From assembly GCA_014529385.2 (NCBI GenBank), contig CM043952.1, positions 68,577,370 through 68,641,369 on the forward strand: a stretch of DNA of 64,000 nt. Direction: 5' to 3'. The translations under genes and the position numbers were made by a program. Origin of the DNA: Adiantum capillus-veneris (Eukaryota > Streptophyta > Polypodiopsida > Polypodiales > Pteridaceae). Positions within the stretch are counted from its first letter, which is position 1; each line of letters begins with the position of its first letter. Shown one piece after another: positions 23,827-35,126 of this stretch. The notes under the pieces were generated by a model. It saw only the letters and a list, made by a program, of their open reading frames with translations. It was not told where the DNA came from and did no database searches.

Positions 23827-23901
23827 TACATCACTTCTCTACATCTCTTGTTTATTAGCTTGTATAGCTTCTCTCACATTTAAAGTACCACATTGGACTT
23901 T

Positions 23902-23911
23902 AAGTGGGAGG
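23902..23911 (+). promoter_or_regulatory. Polypurine tract of copia element
   Basis: AAGTGGGAGG, directly before the 3' LTR, matches the usual copia polypurine tract that primes plus-strand DNA synthesis. Confidence 0.85.
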
Positions 23912-23912
23912 T

Positions 23913-24104
23913 TGTTGGGGTATAAAGCCCAATGTGGTCTCCCAGGTAAGTGGGCGGGCCGCCAGGTATGTACACATATTCTTTTGTTAAAACCTAATAA
24001 GAACTCACTGTGCTCTACACATTACAGTAGAGCGAGTTCACCATATCGGCGTGCTATTCTTCTCGCACTCTCTCTCGCGTCGCACTTTCGCTCATACTCC
24101 TTTA
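23913..24104 (+). repeat. 3' LTR of copia element (192 bp)
   Basis: Same length and order as the 5' LTR, with about ten substitutions; the terminal CA has become TA. It is followed by the GACTA target duplication. Confidence 0.95.
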
Positions 24105-24509
24105 GACTACCATCCATTTGAATTGCTATGAGACATTGATGGACGTACAACTCCCAAGCAATAGAAAGAGTACAAACAAAAATGGAGGGCTAAGCCGGAT
24201 TAGGAAAAGAATTCCAAAGGACTACAATGACAATCATACACCATAGCTCTAAGAACTGTATTCAGCATAGGGGCATCACATGCTGGGTGAGTAATCTCGA
24301 TCGAGGCATGATGGATGACTCAACAGACTAGGAACCCCAAGCAATCTAGGAACTTTGACTGTGCTCATATAAACATGGAAAATTTAAGAGAATGTTTTTA
24401 CACTAAATTTCTCTAAAATTTGTAGGTTTATTCACCTTCTACTTTGAGTTTTGAAGATAAATCTCAAAATTTGCACGTGGAATGACACTTAACCTAGGTT
24501 TCTATTGAT

Positions 24510-25490
24510 ATGGGTAGGTGAAAGAGAACTAGCATCTCGACAAAGTTGTCATAAGAAATTTTTTCATAGCTTCATCCAACCTTGCACATTCTTCTATCAA
24601 AAAACTCTTTATAATCCCCCACCATTACCACCTCCCTTGACACGTTTGTCGCCACCACTTTTGGCAACACCACTAACTCCCACTATCCCCCCCCCCCCCC
24701 CCCCCCCCAATAGAAGGCTACCTATGATGGTGTGATCCAAACTGTAATATGTACCACGATGTGTATTTTCTCAAAATAATAGCCTCATTGCAATAATAGA
24801 ATTATTTTCAAGTTTCCACCGTTTTCTCTAGAGTAACTTAAAAATGCATAGTATGCTATTGTACATCAACTCACAATAACTTGAGGTAGAGCAAGAGAGA
24901 GGAGAAGAAGAAGTGAAGAGAAGCTTAAAAATGCATAGTATGATATTGTACATCAACCCACAATAAATTGAGATAGAGCAAGAGAGAGGAGAAGAAGAAG
25001 TGAAGAGAAGCTCAAGCTCCCATACTCTCCTTATTCATGAGATTTGTTCGAGTGGCAACAAGGAATAGGAGATTTATATCCATTGGAATCATGGTGCGAC
25101 TATTCCCAACAAGGATCAATGGTGGTAGAAATGAGCTTCCAATATCTGAGGGCAACTAGTTCCAAGAAGAGAAATATCAACATGCCATTGTATGGGCTCC
25201 AATCATTCTAGCCCATCAAAGCAAACATCTACCAAACCCTTGTTCAAGGGGTTTTTTTTTACAAAAATTTATGGTCATTTTACCATTAAAATTAGTTGTA
25301 ATCTTGTTTCAGTTTTTTTTTGTGTGCTTGAAGCCACCTAAAAAATCTTGTTTGGTTTCTGTTTTGTATAGTGTGCCTTGGCTAGTCTTGCTCGTTTTAG
25401 GGATTTCTCGGAAAATCTCGCTCGAGATTTGAGATTCCTCAACCTTAAGTGGAAAGGCTGGGTATTGGTATAGAACCCTAAGCGTGGAAG
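24510..25490. other. Non-coding interval with poly-C tract
   Basis: Contains a 22-base C run (24687-24708) and an 87-bp tandem duplication (24837-25010). No gene is supported. Confidence 0.5.
24837..25010. repeat. 87-bp tandem duplication
   Basis: CTTAAAAATGCATAGTATG starts at 24837 and 24924, and the unit ends in GAGAAGAAGAAGTGAAGAGA both times. A few substitutions separate the copies. Confidence 0.92.
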
Positions 25491-25599
25491 AGAAAACAAT
25501 TTACCCTACTCTTAGGAGTTTGTTCTTGAAAGAGTACATACGAGAGGGAGTACTTAGGGTGTAGCATCTCAGCTCCAAAAATCCCAACAAGAGGAAGGA

Positions 25600-26311
25600 G
25601 AGTCCATGAGAGACTTTATTAGTTGCTTGAAGCATTTGATTCCCACACTTGTCATACAAAGTGAGCTTATACAACCCATGGCATAAAATGCCAGATGCAA
25701 CAATTTTATCACCGAAACTGAGATCGTGTACTGTACATCTGTTATCCACAAATTTGACTACAAGACCAAGTCTAGCAAGTGCAGATATAGAAAAAAGGTT
25801 CTTCTTGATGCCAGGTACATAAAGTGCATCAACAAGTGTGAAAGAACTGCCATTTGCAGCAGTAAGCATAATCTTTCCAACTCCCTGAACCGGATAAGAG
25901 GCATTGTTGGCACAAGTAACTGAATTCCCATGAGGGACAGACTCAAGAGAGGTGAACAAATCATGATGTGAGGTAAATGTGCTTTGTAGCACCACTGTCA
26001 AAATACAACACATGTGAATCTGCAACAACAACTGACATGCATGCATCATGGACAATAGGATTATAGGTACACTCTGCACTAAAAGACCATTTTGCATCAA
26101 CAGCAGCATCATAGTCTCCTTTCAAGGAAGACTCAATAGCTGCATTTGTAGTGGAACCAACATTTGCAGTGGAACCACCCTCTTTCTTCTTAGCCTCTTT
26201 GGCCTTCAACTTAGGACACTTCTTGATCAATAGCTTTACAATAATGGCAACGCATCTTCTTTCTGTCCTTATCACCAAAATTTCTAGACGAATTGCTACC
26301 ATCAAAATCAT
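25600..26311 (-). pseudogene. Copia zinc knuckle and protease region
   Basis: One frame carries CPKLKAKEAKK, the tail of a knuckle whose front half (MRCHYCKAID) is in another frame. The protease active site reads YFDSGATKHIYLTS near 25965-26005. After a frame change it continues through HHDLFTSLESVP, the LTAANGSSFTLVDALYVPGI block and FSISALARLGL, all standard copia protease/pre-integrase wording. The frame ends with sequence no longer like copia, marking the truncation. The enzyme would process the polyprotein; here it is frameshifted and inactive. Confidence 0.8.
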
Positions 26312-26410
26312 TAGGAACAGGTGATGAGCAAGTGATTTTCCACTCGCAGAAGAACCATAAGAAGTGATTGCATTGTTGTTACCACCCTTTCTTTGAGCAA
26401 CAATAAAATC

Positions 26411-27113
26411 CTATTCGATTGCACATTGTCTATTCTTGTTTATTCTGGAAAGTGACTCTTGCAACAACAATGTGCATAATGCATCAAACTTGACAACTTC
26501 AGGATTTCCTTGGGTCATAAGTCTCCAAGTACTCGCAAAAGTCTGGTAAGAATCTGGTAAGGCATCAAGAACAGTCTGCACAAGGAAACTATCTAAAACG
26601 ACTTCACCTGCAGAAATAAGTTGCTCATTGATATCCTTGACACGAGCAAGGAATGTGTCCATATCATCTTCCTCATGCATAATCTTTGACTCCAACTCTT
26701 TACGCAGCAATGCAATTTTTGCCTCATTGTGGCTTGCATAAAGACTAGCCAGAATATCCCAAGTCTGTTTTGCACATTTTGTTGAACGAATGTGAGGAGT
26801 AATGGTGCACCACAAACAATGCAATCAAAGCATGAACCTCCACATACTTTACATCCCAATGAGCTTGTTCTATCGTAGGAAAAAAAACTCTACTAACAAC
26901 AGCAATCCTTGCAGCAAGACCTGCAACGTCCTCAACATCGTCTACATCCTCAGAACCAGGACGTACATCAGTGCCTTGTAGAATATTCTAGATGCCCTTT
27001 GACACAAGAACATGTTGCATCATCATGTAAGCCCACATAGGGTAGTTATCCCCATCCAATGTGTCCTCAGCAACAACAAACATCTTGAACATGTCTGTGT
27101 TGTTTTCAGCCAT
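26411..27113 (-). pseudogene. Copia gag
   Basis: Starts at the ATG at 27111-27113 with MAENNTDMFKMFVVAEDTL and DGDNYPMWAYMMMQHVL, the L-x-G-x-N-Y-x-x-W motif of UBN2-type copia gag. It continues in shifted frames to CAKQTWDILASLYASHNEAK, KIMHEEDDMDTFLARVKDIN and VLDALPDSYQTFASTW, in the expected family order. Frameshifts lie between 26825 and 26990. Confidence 0.85.
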
Positions 27114-27463
27114 GGTAAATGTTGCATCTGCTGATGTGAAAACTGCTTGAAAAGAGGAGAAACAAAGCAGGAACAACACATGCTATATAGCACAAATCAT
27201 AGAAGATTGTAAGGGACTTGTTATGGAGAAAACAGCACTAACAAAAATTTTGCACAAAATGAAGAAATAGCCTGTGCAGTATTGTCTGTAGTGGAAACGG
27301 AGGCCAAAACGAGTCGAATCAAAAATCTGAGCAGACTAAGCTCTACAAGCTTGCCCAAATTTTTTTTCGACTTGCGAACGCTCGCCAAAGCTCACTGAAA
27401 TCGGAGAAAGTGAGCAGACATGTGCTGGAGCTACTGGCGACTAAGCCCGGGAGGATGCAACCT

Positions 27464-27475
27464 GCTATGATACCA
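27464..27475 (-). promoter_or_regulatory. Primer-binding site of minus-strand copia element
   Basis: The minus strand reads TGGTATCATAGC, a common variant of the tRNA-Met primer-binding site, located between a probable LTR end (TTGCA) and gag. Confidence 0.75.
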
Positions 27476-27479
27476 ATCG

Positions 27480-27706
27480 TTGCAATTAGGGTTGCATGAA
27501 AACACGCATATCTTGGAGAAGACGAAGGAAGCTCAAGGCACACAATAGAGAGTGTATTACTTAGTGTGCTATGGAAAGATAGATAGCCCTAGAATGAATG
27601 GGCGTATATACAATGCACGGGGGAAAAAACCTCGTAAAGAGGGAAAAAATGCCTCGGCGGTCCTAAGTGTGTTCACACACATCACTACCACATGTATATG
27701 GTAACA
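27480..27706 (-). repeat. Probable LTR of truncated copia element
   Basis: On the minus strand this begins TGTTACCATATACATG and ends TTGCA just before the PBS, and it has a TATATA box near 27603-27615. The partner LTR is absent, so the boundaries are inferred. Confidence 0.45.
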
Positions 27707-28440
27707 GTTCACCATTCATTACCCCCCCCTATATAATGTGTGTTCGCGGGGTATTGAAAAAACGCCTCTTTTTGTTAGGAAATAAGACGTAGCTAAATAG
27801 ATAATTGAGTAGATTACTTAATGGAGAGAGACAGATTTATATACACGAGATTATAGAGTAGAGAGAGAGAGTACACACGATATACGTGGTTCACCCAATG
27901 TGGGCTACGTCCACGGGAAAGCAGCCACTCAATGGCTTTAGTACTTCAAAACAAGAAGTAGTTTACAAAGGGATTATACCCTTAATGGAGCTCCCGCCTT
28001 GCTTCACTCTCACCACCTCACACTCATCTTGTTGCATCAACTTCACACTATGAAATGTGTGTAGAAATGGCCTCCTTTTATAGGCCAAAAGGGCTTCCCT
28101 CTCTTATGAGAGACAGCCATGTGTAGCCGCCCTTGTGCGAATAAGTCCAAATCGGACCCTCCAATCCGCCCATGTGTGGCCGCCCTTGAGAAGACAAGTC
28201 CGCTTTTGAATTCGGCCACCGGCCACCGGCCATTGACTTCCGACCAGCGGCCAACCGACCGGTTGTTTTCCGACCACTTTCCGGCCGTCGTCCGGCCATA
28301 ATATTTGGGCGAAAAAGAATATTCCGGCGAAAAAAAAGTCTGATTCTTGTCCCTGATTCTTGTCCGTGAAAATTTTGGTTTCCGGTGAGTGATTTTCCTT
28401 CACGCACGATGACTTCTCCTCATAATGGGGGCCTTACAAA
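27707..28440 (-). mobile_element. LTR-like sequence (unresolved)
   Basis: Contains TACGTGGTTCACCCAATGTG and GGGCTACGTCCACGGG (27882-27917), phrases typical of plant LTRs, and on the minus strand a TATAAAAG box near 28073-28080. No TG/CA ends, partner copy or PBS could be fixed. It may be a solo LTR. Confidence 0.35.
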
Positions 28441-28679
28441 TGTGCGCTTTTACCACAGAAAATTACAAGGGTAAATCAGACTCCATACTTAACACTTTTA
28501 ACATGTTTGAATGAATAAAATGACCCCTTATTTTAGGATTTTTTGCCAAAGTTGAATATAAAGCACCTTATTTTAATGCATCTCTGTTAAATTGCCTAAA
28601 ATTTTTGTATTTTAAAACTTGTCCTTTTGAACTCACATTATACATTAACATGATTACATAGTGAACCCCCCAAGCTAAA

Positions 28680-30990
28680 TTGGCTTCTGCCTTTGCCAGT
28701 TATTCCTTTAATTCCTTGATCTCCTGATCCTTTTCGATTTGAATGGACATGTGGCCTAATTTCATGACTTGGCAATCATATTTCTCTTGATCTAGCCCCA
28801 TCTTTACTCCTTTGAGCTCCTCTAATAGTGAAGTTGGTGCTTGTGAAGTAGAGTTGGAGCTGATGTATCTTGCATTGCCAATAGTTGAGAGAGTGTATGC
28901 TTCATGACATCATACACTGCCAATAGTTGAGAGAGTGTAAGCTTCACAACATCATCTGAGTCACTCAACTTGGCATTTTGTTTATGCTCTCTTTCCAGTT
29001 TTGCTTCTAGTCTTTGGTGCTCCACCTGCATCTCACTGTTTACTGCAATGTGGTCTTGTAAATCATGAAAGTAACCTTTTGCTTCCATTTTTTCTTGTTC
29101 TAGTCCTTCTTGAAAATTCTTTTTGTCCTTTTGGAGGCCTTCTATTTGCTATTGTAGCCTTTCATTCTCTGCTTTTTTTGCATTTTCCTCCTTCGCATCT
29201 TGAGCATCTAACTTCCTGAATTGGGACACTGCCCTTTGGCATTTGAATTGAAGCTTGAAGCTTCTAGATGATCTTCTAGGTCAAATCCATGGATCAACCT
29301 ATCCACATCTTCAATCACACCTCTGGAGTGTGGTGATATTGGGCCTCTTTCTTGATTTTTCTACTATGGAGATGTCTCAGGTGGCAACTCTTTCCTTTCT
29401 TGCTGATTCGACACTTGGTCTTGCCCTCTTTATTCAGCTTGGTGCTAGTCAGTCTTTTCAAAGTTTATTTGCTCTATTGAGCTTTGTTTTGATCTTTTGC
29501 TTTGTTTTCAGTCTCCTTTTTTCCTTCATTGGTAGGAGGGAGTGCTGTCATCTTTGGAGGCTTTATCTTGGTTATCAATTGTTTCCTCCTTTGGCAGTTC
29601 TTCTTGTCTTGTGTCTTGGGAGAGTCCATAGGAGACTCTAGATCCTCCATTCTTTGTTTCTTGGATTCTTCCTTTGTGTGTTGCTTGGATTCTCTTTTGA
29701 TAACTTTATAGATGTGCTGACAAAACATGCTAGCAAGATCTACCTCTTCGGTTGTTTTCCTCATTCTGTATTGTTTGATTTTCTCCATCTGCTCAGTGTT
29801 TCTCTTTTCTAACTTCTTACCCATCATTAAATCGTCCTCATCATCCGCATCTAATCGTGCTTTATTGACCGTCTTCATCCATTTTCTTTAATCGTTCCTC
29901 TCGTAGCCTTTGATATTCTTCCATTGATCTTTAGGTTTGAGTCTTGGGTATTTGCTCAGCTGACTTGCTCTTATTTCTAACCAGAGGGATGTTAATGTCC
30001 TCTTCTTTAGCTATTTACTAGAATTCATATGGGGTGTCCCTATTCCTCAGCTTGATTTCTCTGTTCAGCTCCATATCAAACTATGTTGCTTCACTATCAA
30101 TGACCTTTGCTTTGGAGTGTTGTCCCCTTGTTTGCATTTTGTTTGGTGTTGAAGAAGATTCTCCCACTGATTTAATTGAGTGCTTAGCCTTGTGTAGTAA
30201 ATCAAGTTGTGACTTGGCAGGTGGTAGTAGTTGATCAATCATTCCTAGTTCTTGGTAGGAAACTCTGGTCAACACTGGGCTGGCATTCATGTATTTCTTG
30301 TTGTAGTCACTACCCTTCATATTAGCTTCCACTAAGTTCTCCAGGATGTAGTTTCCAAGGTCACATGTAATTACTCTTTGCTTTGCCAACTCCATATCCA
30401 TCACCACTTCTATGTGCAAGTTGGGCTCTGTGTATCAGGGTGGTATTTGAACCTTTAGATGTTGAGATATCAATCTCAAGGGCACCTTTGTCTCAATGTA
30501 GACTAGGTCCTTGTATGTGAATTTGTGCCCTTGTTTCTTTATGAAGGCCTTATCATTGTCTCTAGCCTTGTTCTTGTGGAGAAAATTGTGATTTCCTACG
30601 GGTATGTGTAAGGCTTGGTTGAAAAGCTCATCTGTTATTCTAACCTTGATCGTTGCATTTTTATTGTCACAGTTTCTTTGCAATTGTACTAGATTGATCT
30701 CATGATCTCGTGTGCTCTTTGGAAATATGTTCCCCATGGAGGAAGCCAAAGAATGTGTCCAATTGGAGGCATTTGATTACTTCTCTCTGCTGGTGCAAAG
30801 TCCATAGTTCACCTTGGTGCCATCAGTTGTTGCTTTTTAAAATTTTCCAATAAACATGCTAGATAAAATCTTTGCTAGCTCCTCCTCCGATAATATGTGC
30901 GTTCTCATTTGAGGAGATGTCGATGACCTCATATGGTGCTGCTTTCCACTCCTTTTGGGGTCTTCTGCAAGTCATTCTAGTATCCCAAAA
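28680..30990 (-). pseudogene. Decayed long ORF with Lys-rich and coiled-coil segments, family not recognised
   Basis: On the minus strand a protein-like sequence runs from about 30990 to 28680, mostly in one frame down to about 29880 and then shifted. Pieces include KVRITDELFNQALHIPVGNH, FTYKDLVYIETKVPLRLISQ, TEPNLHIEVVMDMELAKQRV and CDLGNYILENLVEANMKGSD. A very Lys/Glu-rich stretch (29878-29474) follows, then a Leu/Glu heptad-like coiled coil (LEAKLEREHKQNAKL, near 29000). At least four in-frame stops and one frameshift are present. Long conserved frames of this kind without enzymes suggest gag or an accessory ORF of a large retro-element, but I cannot name the family. Confidence 0.4.
28876..28959. 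repeat. 42-bp in-frame tandem duplication
   Basis: GCCAATAGTTGAGAGAGTGT begins at 28876 and 28918. The 42-bp unit is a multiple of three and duplicates a TLSQLLA segment in the decayed coiled-coil frame. Confidence 0.9.
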
Positions 30991-31129
30991 CCAACTGATT
31001 AGTTCTTTCAATTTGTCAAAAAGTTTTCAAGAAAGACAAGAAAATCAAAAACTTGACCGTAAACTAAGAAATGAGCTTGACTTAATAAAAATAAGTCTAA
31101 ATTTGACCAAACTTCACCATTGCATCTAG

Positions 31130-32167
31130 GACAACTATAGACACTAGATCATGTGGTCACATGTCAGGTCTCAGTCTGAGATACATGGGTCATGATCCAT
31201 GTTGAAACAGATTTTTGACTTTTAATAACACCATATGATTAAGCATGATATTGGGATGCTATGATCCAAAAGGTTTTGAATTTGAAAAGGTCGTTTGAGA
31301 TTTATGCCAATCCTTGGAAAATTTATGTAAACTTAGAGAAATTTGGCATTTTGGTTAGGGTTTTGGAATCCAAATGGATTAATACTTTAGGGTTAGGCTT
31401 TTTTGAAAATTGGGACCTAATGGCAAGGTTTTGGTCTAGATAAGTGAAAAAAGCACATGGATTGCGATCCATGTTTGGCACCCTTTTGGGGTAAAACTTG
31501 GTACACATGTTCCTATAGCCTATCCTAATACATTGGTGAAATATTTTCAAATTTAGAAACTTTTTTCCTTAGTTTACCCAATTTCCTAGTTTATGGCCCA
31601 ATTTGGTCCGACTTTGCTATATGTGGTTTTTGATCCCATCTTTGATCTCTCCTTGTAGTCCCAATCCTAGCTGTCTGTCCATTTTCACCATTGTTGAGGA
31701 TTTTTTTGGACCTCCCAGGCATGCTGGAAAGTTTGGCCCATTTTGCAAGCATATTTTGCATTATTTTTTATACACTGAGCTCACCATCTCTTTCAATACA
31801 GAGACTTTGCCACATTCACAAACTCTGGCACATGCACTCTGAAATGGTTGAACTTTGACATATGATCCAATTCATGCATCCAAACACTGAAATTTTGACA
31901 TAAAATCCCATGATTGACTTGTACCAACAATTTGCACTCAAATTTTGGTAAATCTGTTCTTAGAGTACATGGATCAGGATCCATGTTTGGTGAATGGATT
32001 TGGGAATGTTCCCTAAGCTACTGGCCCACCTAATTCTAAATTTAGATCACTTTTTCACATTATGGATCAAAATGACCATTTGAAGATTGACTTTCTGTTT
32101 TCCCTTGGTTTTTGGTTGATCTAAGGTCCATTTTGCCCAAAACTTTGCATGGCACATTCTCGAAAGC
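31130..32167. other. Non-coding region with recurrent palindromes (left part)
   Basis: No gene is supported. It contains three copies of a 20-bp palindrome-like motif at 31183-31202, 31455-31474 and 31967-31986. The region continues beyond the nested LTR element at 35511. Confidence 0.6.
31183..31986. repeat. Three dispersed copies of a 20-bp palindrome
   Basis: ACATGGGTCATGATCCATGT (31183-31202), ACATGGATTGCGATCCATGT (31455-31474) and ACATGGATCAGGATCCATGT (31967-31986) are near-perfect inverted repeats of ACATGGATC. Two more copies lie at 35555 and 35671. Confidence 0.85.
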
Positions 32168-32172
32168 TTTAC

Positions 32173-32635
<463 letters not shown>

Positions 32636-32647
32636 TGGTAGTAGAGC
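32636..32647 (+). promoter_or_regulatory. Primer-binding site variant
   Basis: TGGTAGTAGAGC directly abuts the 5' LTR. It differs from the tRNA-Met type TGGTATCAGAGC at two positions, which may reflect mutation. Confidence 0.7.
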
Positions 32648-32867
32648 TTGGTTAATCTAACTATAGATTGATAGAGTGCTTCTAAGTTTTCATTAAATGA
32701 CAACCCTTCAAGGCTTGAAGAGGGAATGAAAGGATACTATGCAATTTCTTCAAATTGCAGAACCACGAAGCGTGATGTTGGAATCTAAATGGTTTGGTGT
32801 TCAATTATAGCATAAGCGAGCATCATTTCAAGTTTTAAGAGAAGGCGTAAAGCTTCAAAGTCTCCAA

Positions 32868-33175
32868 TTGCTCGTCACAGCTTTGCATCGATGTCAATGG
32901 CAAATCCCAACAAACATACAATGCATGAAAAGGAGACCGTGTGATCTTCAATCGGCAACCTTGCAAGCGTCAATACAACCTTTGTTGTTCAAAAGGTGCT
33001 TCAGAGCTACAATTTACCCTCAAATCACAGCTCTGCATCGATGTCAATGGCAAATCCCAACAAACCTACAATGCGTGAAAAGGAGACCGTGTGATCTTCA
33101 ATCGGCAACCTTAGAAGCCTCAATATAATCTTTGTTGTTCAAAAGGTGCTTCAGAGCTCTAGTTTACCCTCAATG
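32868..33175. repeat. 150-bp tandem duplication in the element leader
   Basis: GCATCGATGTCAATGGCAAA recurs 150 bp apart (near 32884 and 33034), and GGAGACCGTGTGATCTTCAA and GTTCAAAAGGTGCTTCAGAG recur in register. It lies between PBS and gag. The open frame across it (32868-33128) simply repeats itself and has no known domain. Confidence 0.9.
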
Positions 33176-33762
33176 GTTGTACTCGCTTGGTTGGCATTTC
33201 TGCATCTCGATTAGCATTTTTGCATCTGCCCATAGTGATGCTTAATCAAGGCTATTTCGCCTCTTCTCACACAGTTTATTCATGTAACGAGCAGGTACCA
33301 GATTTGTTCAACCTCAATGACAGTGCTTGTCTCTCACTAAAGCTCATCATGTGCACTCGGTTTGACATTAGGTAACCGTACTGATTACCTATCTACGCCA
33401 TGGCGATTCCCTACACACCCTCCACTCCGCAATCACCTACTCTTAGCTCTGGAATGCAATGAGCGGCCTTCGTCAACCCCTGCAATCACGTGTTACAGTC
33501 GTTTTCTTAAGTTTCATTTAAAAGATTTTGTAAATATTCTAAGAGGCCAGTCCCATAGCGTCATTGCCTTGCTTCAAATTCTAAAAGGAAAGTCCCATAG
33601 TGCCATTTTCTCAATCTATAGTATTGTCCCATAGCCAAATCAACCCAAGGATTTCATTACTAGTATTACTCAACTTTGCAAAACAAAAGGTTTTTCTACC
33701 CTTGTAAAAGAGAATAGGCACTGCCCTTGAAAAAATTCAAGAGGTAATACCTTCTCCTAGCA

Positions 33763-34035
33763 ATGAGTAAAAGCTCGTCTACGATTAGCACAATCACATA
33801 TGAAACGAAAACACCAGTAAACCGTGATGAAGAAGAAGTAACTTCCAAAGCTACATGCATACGTGGTCCTAGAATTTACATGACAGCTAGAAAGAAATTA
33901 TGCCCATACTGCAAAACTTGGTATGTTGAACCACAACAACCCAAACGAATTTCTTGTTCAAGAAGCATTTGCCAATTAAGTAAATCATTCTCTTTGTACG
34001 GAGTTTTAGACACTGGTAGAGTAGTACTCTACTAA
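33763..34035 (+). CDS. Small ORF with zinc-ribbon-like Cys pattern, upstream of gag
   Basis: A 90-codon ATG frame inside the gag-only element, ending 13 bases before the gag ATG. Residues ~46-69 contain CPYC, 14 residues, then C-x4-C (KLCPYCKTW ... SCSRSICQL), a spacing compatible with one zinc-binding site. The N-terminus is Ser/Thr-rich. I recognise no family. The frame is intact in an element where gag is also intact, which hints at past constraint. It could be part of a longer Gag reached by a frame change, or a chance ORF in the leader. Confidence 0.4.
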   Translation: MSKSSSTISTITYETKTPVNRDEEEVTSKATCIRGPRIYMTARKKLCPYCKTWYVEPQQPKRISCSRSICQLSKSFSLYGVLDTGRVVLY

Positions 34036-34048
34036 GACCACTCCTAAT

Positions 34049-34891
34049 ATGGAAGCCAGTGATAAATTCAACGGCACAAATTTCGTTACATGGAAAACTC
34101 GAATAAAATTCAGAATTATGAAAAAGGGATTATGGGATATTGTAGGAAGAGTACCTGCAGGGACCTCAACTAGAGAAACTTCCTCAACATTTCAGCAAAG
34201 AAATCTAAAATCTCTAGGAATTATAGGGGAAGGCTTACAAGATTTTTTTATTCATCACATTGGTTCTTGCACTACTACACGAGAAGCTTGGGTTTTACCT
34301 GAGAAAGTATTTGGTACTACTTCCAAGACATCTAAAATCATGCTCTTCATAGAGTTTTTTTCACTTACAAAAGCTGTCGACACTACTATGTCAACACACT
34401 TAAGTAAATTTAAAAGTTTACAATCACAATTAGCAGGAATCAACAAAGATGTGGAAGAATATATCAAAATAGTTGTTCTCATCGAAAGTATTTCAACTCT
34501 TGATGAGTCTTCTAGACTTGTTACCACCCTAACAAATCTCCCTACACCTATCTTAGCTGAGGTGGAGGCATCTCTCTTAGAAGAAAAAAGAAGAGTCCAT
34601 AAGAAACATGAACATTTTGAAATAAAAGGACCATACCTTACTCAAAGTAAGGAGGGCAACAAAAGTCAACGACCATTCTACAAAGGAAGGAGCTCAAGGG
34701 AACCTCAAAGGAACACATCATTCAAAGACTCCAAGAAAGGCACTGTATGCACATTTTGTGGCAAAGGCAATCACAAAGAGGAATCATATATCCTTAAACA
34801 ATGGATAAAGAAATGTGCATCGGAGAGTCAGATTCAAAATATGCAGATGAAGAAAAGACTGCCTCAGATGAGTCAAACCTTGTGCATGTAG
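34049..34891 (+). CDS. Copia-type Gag of the gag-only element (280 aa)
   Basis: Intact frame starting MEASDKFNGTNFVTWKTRIK, the F-x-G-x-N-F-x-x-W motif of UBN2-type Gag. SCTTTREAWVLPEKVFGTTS, STHLSKFKSLQSQLAGI, LTNLPTPILAEVEASLLEE and a basic linker follow in the usual order. The knuckle near residues 231-244 reads CTFCGKGNHKEESY, where the last ligand (Cys) of CX2CX4HX4C is Tyr. Gag packages the element RNA. An acidic or protease domain would normally follow, but the frame stops at 34891 and no pol follows before the 3' LTR. The start is the first Met, 13 bases after the preceding small ORF. Confidence 0.85.
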   Translation: MEASDKFNGTNFVTWKTRIKFRIMKKGLWDIVGRVPAGTSTRETSSTFQQRNLKSLGIIGEGLQDFFIHHIGSCTTTREAWVLPEKVFGTTSKTSKIMLFIEFFSLTKAVDTTMSTHLSKFKSLQSQLAGINKDVEEYIKIVVLIESISTLDESSRLVTTLTNLPTPILAEVEASLLEEKRRVHKKHEHFEIKGPYLTQSKEGNKSQRPFYKGRSSREPQRNTSFKDSKKGTVCTFCGKGNHKEESYILKQWIKKCASESQIQNMQMKKRLPQMSQTLCM

Positions 34892-35126
34892 ACGAACAAT
34901 GGGACTTCTAAAGGTCTATACAAGCTAGGAAAAGGTCTTTTTGTATCTCAAAACACCTTCTTTTAGTCTACCTAGTATCTTCCTAAGCTGGATGAACTCT
35001 CTTGTTGTATCCACCTAAGAGAACCACACAATTATAAGTGTGTTGTATCCTTAGAGTGAAACTTGAGTAGGTGTATCACAAGGCTTTGTTTGTTGTTGTG
35101 CTACGTCATCAACTTGAAGGAGGGTT

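Larger units (their letters stand above)
18584..24104 (+). mobile_element. Complete Ty1/copia LTR retrotransposon
   Basis: Two 192-bp LTRs (18584-18775, 23913-24104) flank a PBS, a gag-pol frame and a polypurine tract. The 5-bp target duplication GACTA is present on both sides (18579-18583 and 24105-24109). The LTRs differ at about 10 of 192 positions by my alignment, so this is one of the younger insertions here. The domain order protease, integrase, reverse transcriptase, RNase H is diagnostic of copia. The only obvious lesions are one in-frame TGA in gag and a substitution in the RNase H region. Confidence 0.97.
18149..24500. mobile_element. Element with ~45-bp terminal inverted repeats that hosts the copia insertion
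   Basis: Sequence at 18149-18195 (AACCTAGGTTTAGTGTAATC onward) matches the reverse complement of 24455-24500 (AACCTAGGTTAAGTGTCATT onward) at roughly 38 of 45 positions, including CAAATTTT and AGATTTA blocks in register. Removing the 5.5-kb copia element leaves about 0.8 kb between the ends, a size typical of non-autonomous DNA transposons (MITE-like). I could not identify a target duplication or superfamily. Confidence 0.5.
25560..27706 (-). mobile_element. 5'-LTR/gag/protease portion of a truncated copia element
   Basis: Reading on the minus strand from the right: a probable LTR (27480-27706), a tRNA-Met-type PBS (27464-27475), gag (27113-26411), a degenerate zinc knuckle and a protease region (26311-25600). 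Homology stops around 25590 before the LWHxRLGH block, so integrase, reverse transcriptase and the 3' LTR are missing. Several frameshifts are present. Confidence 0.8.
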
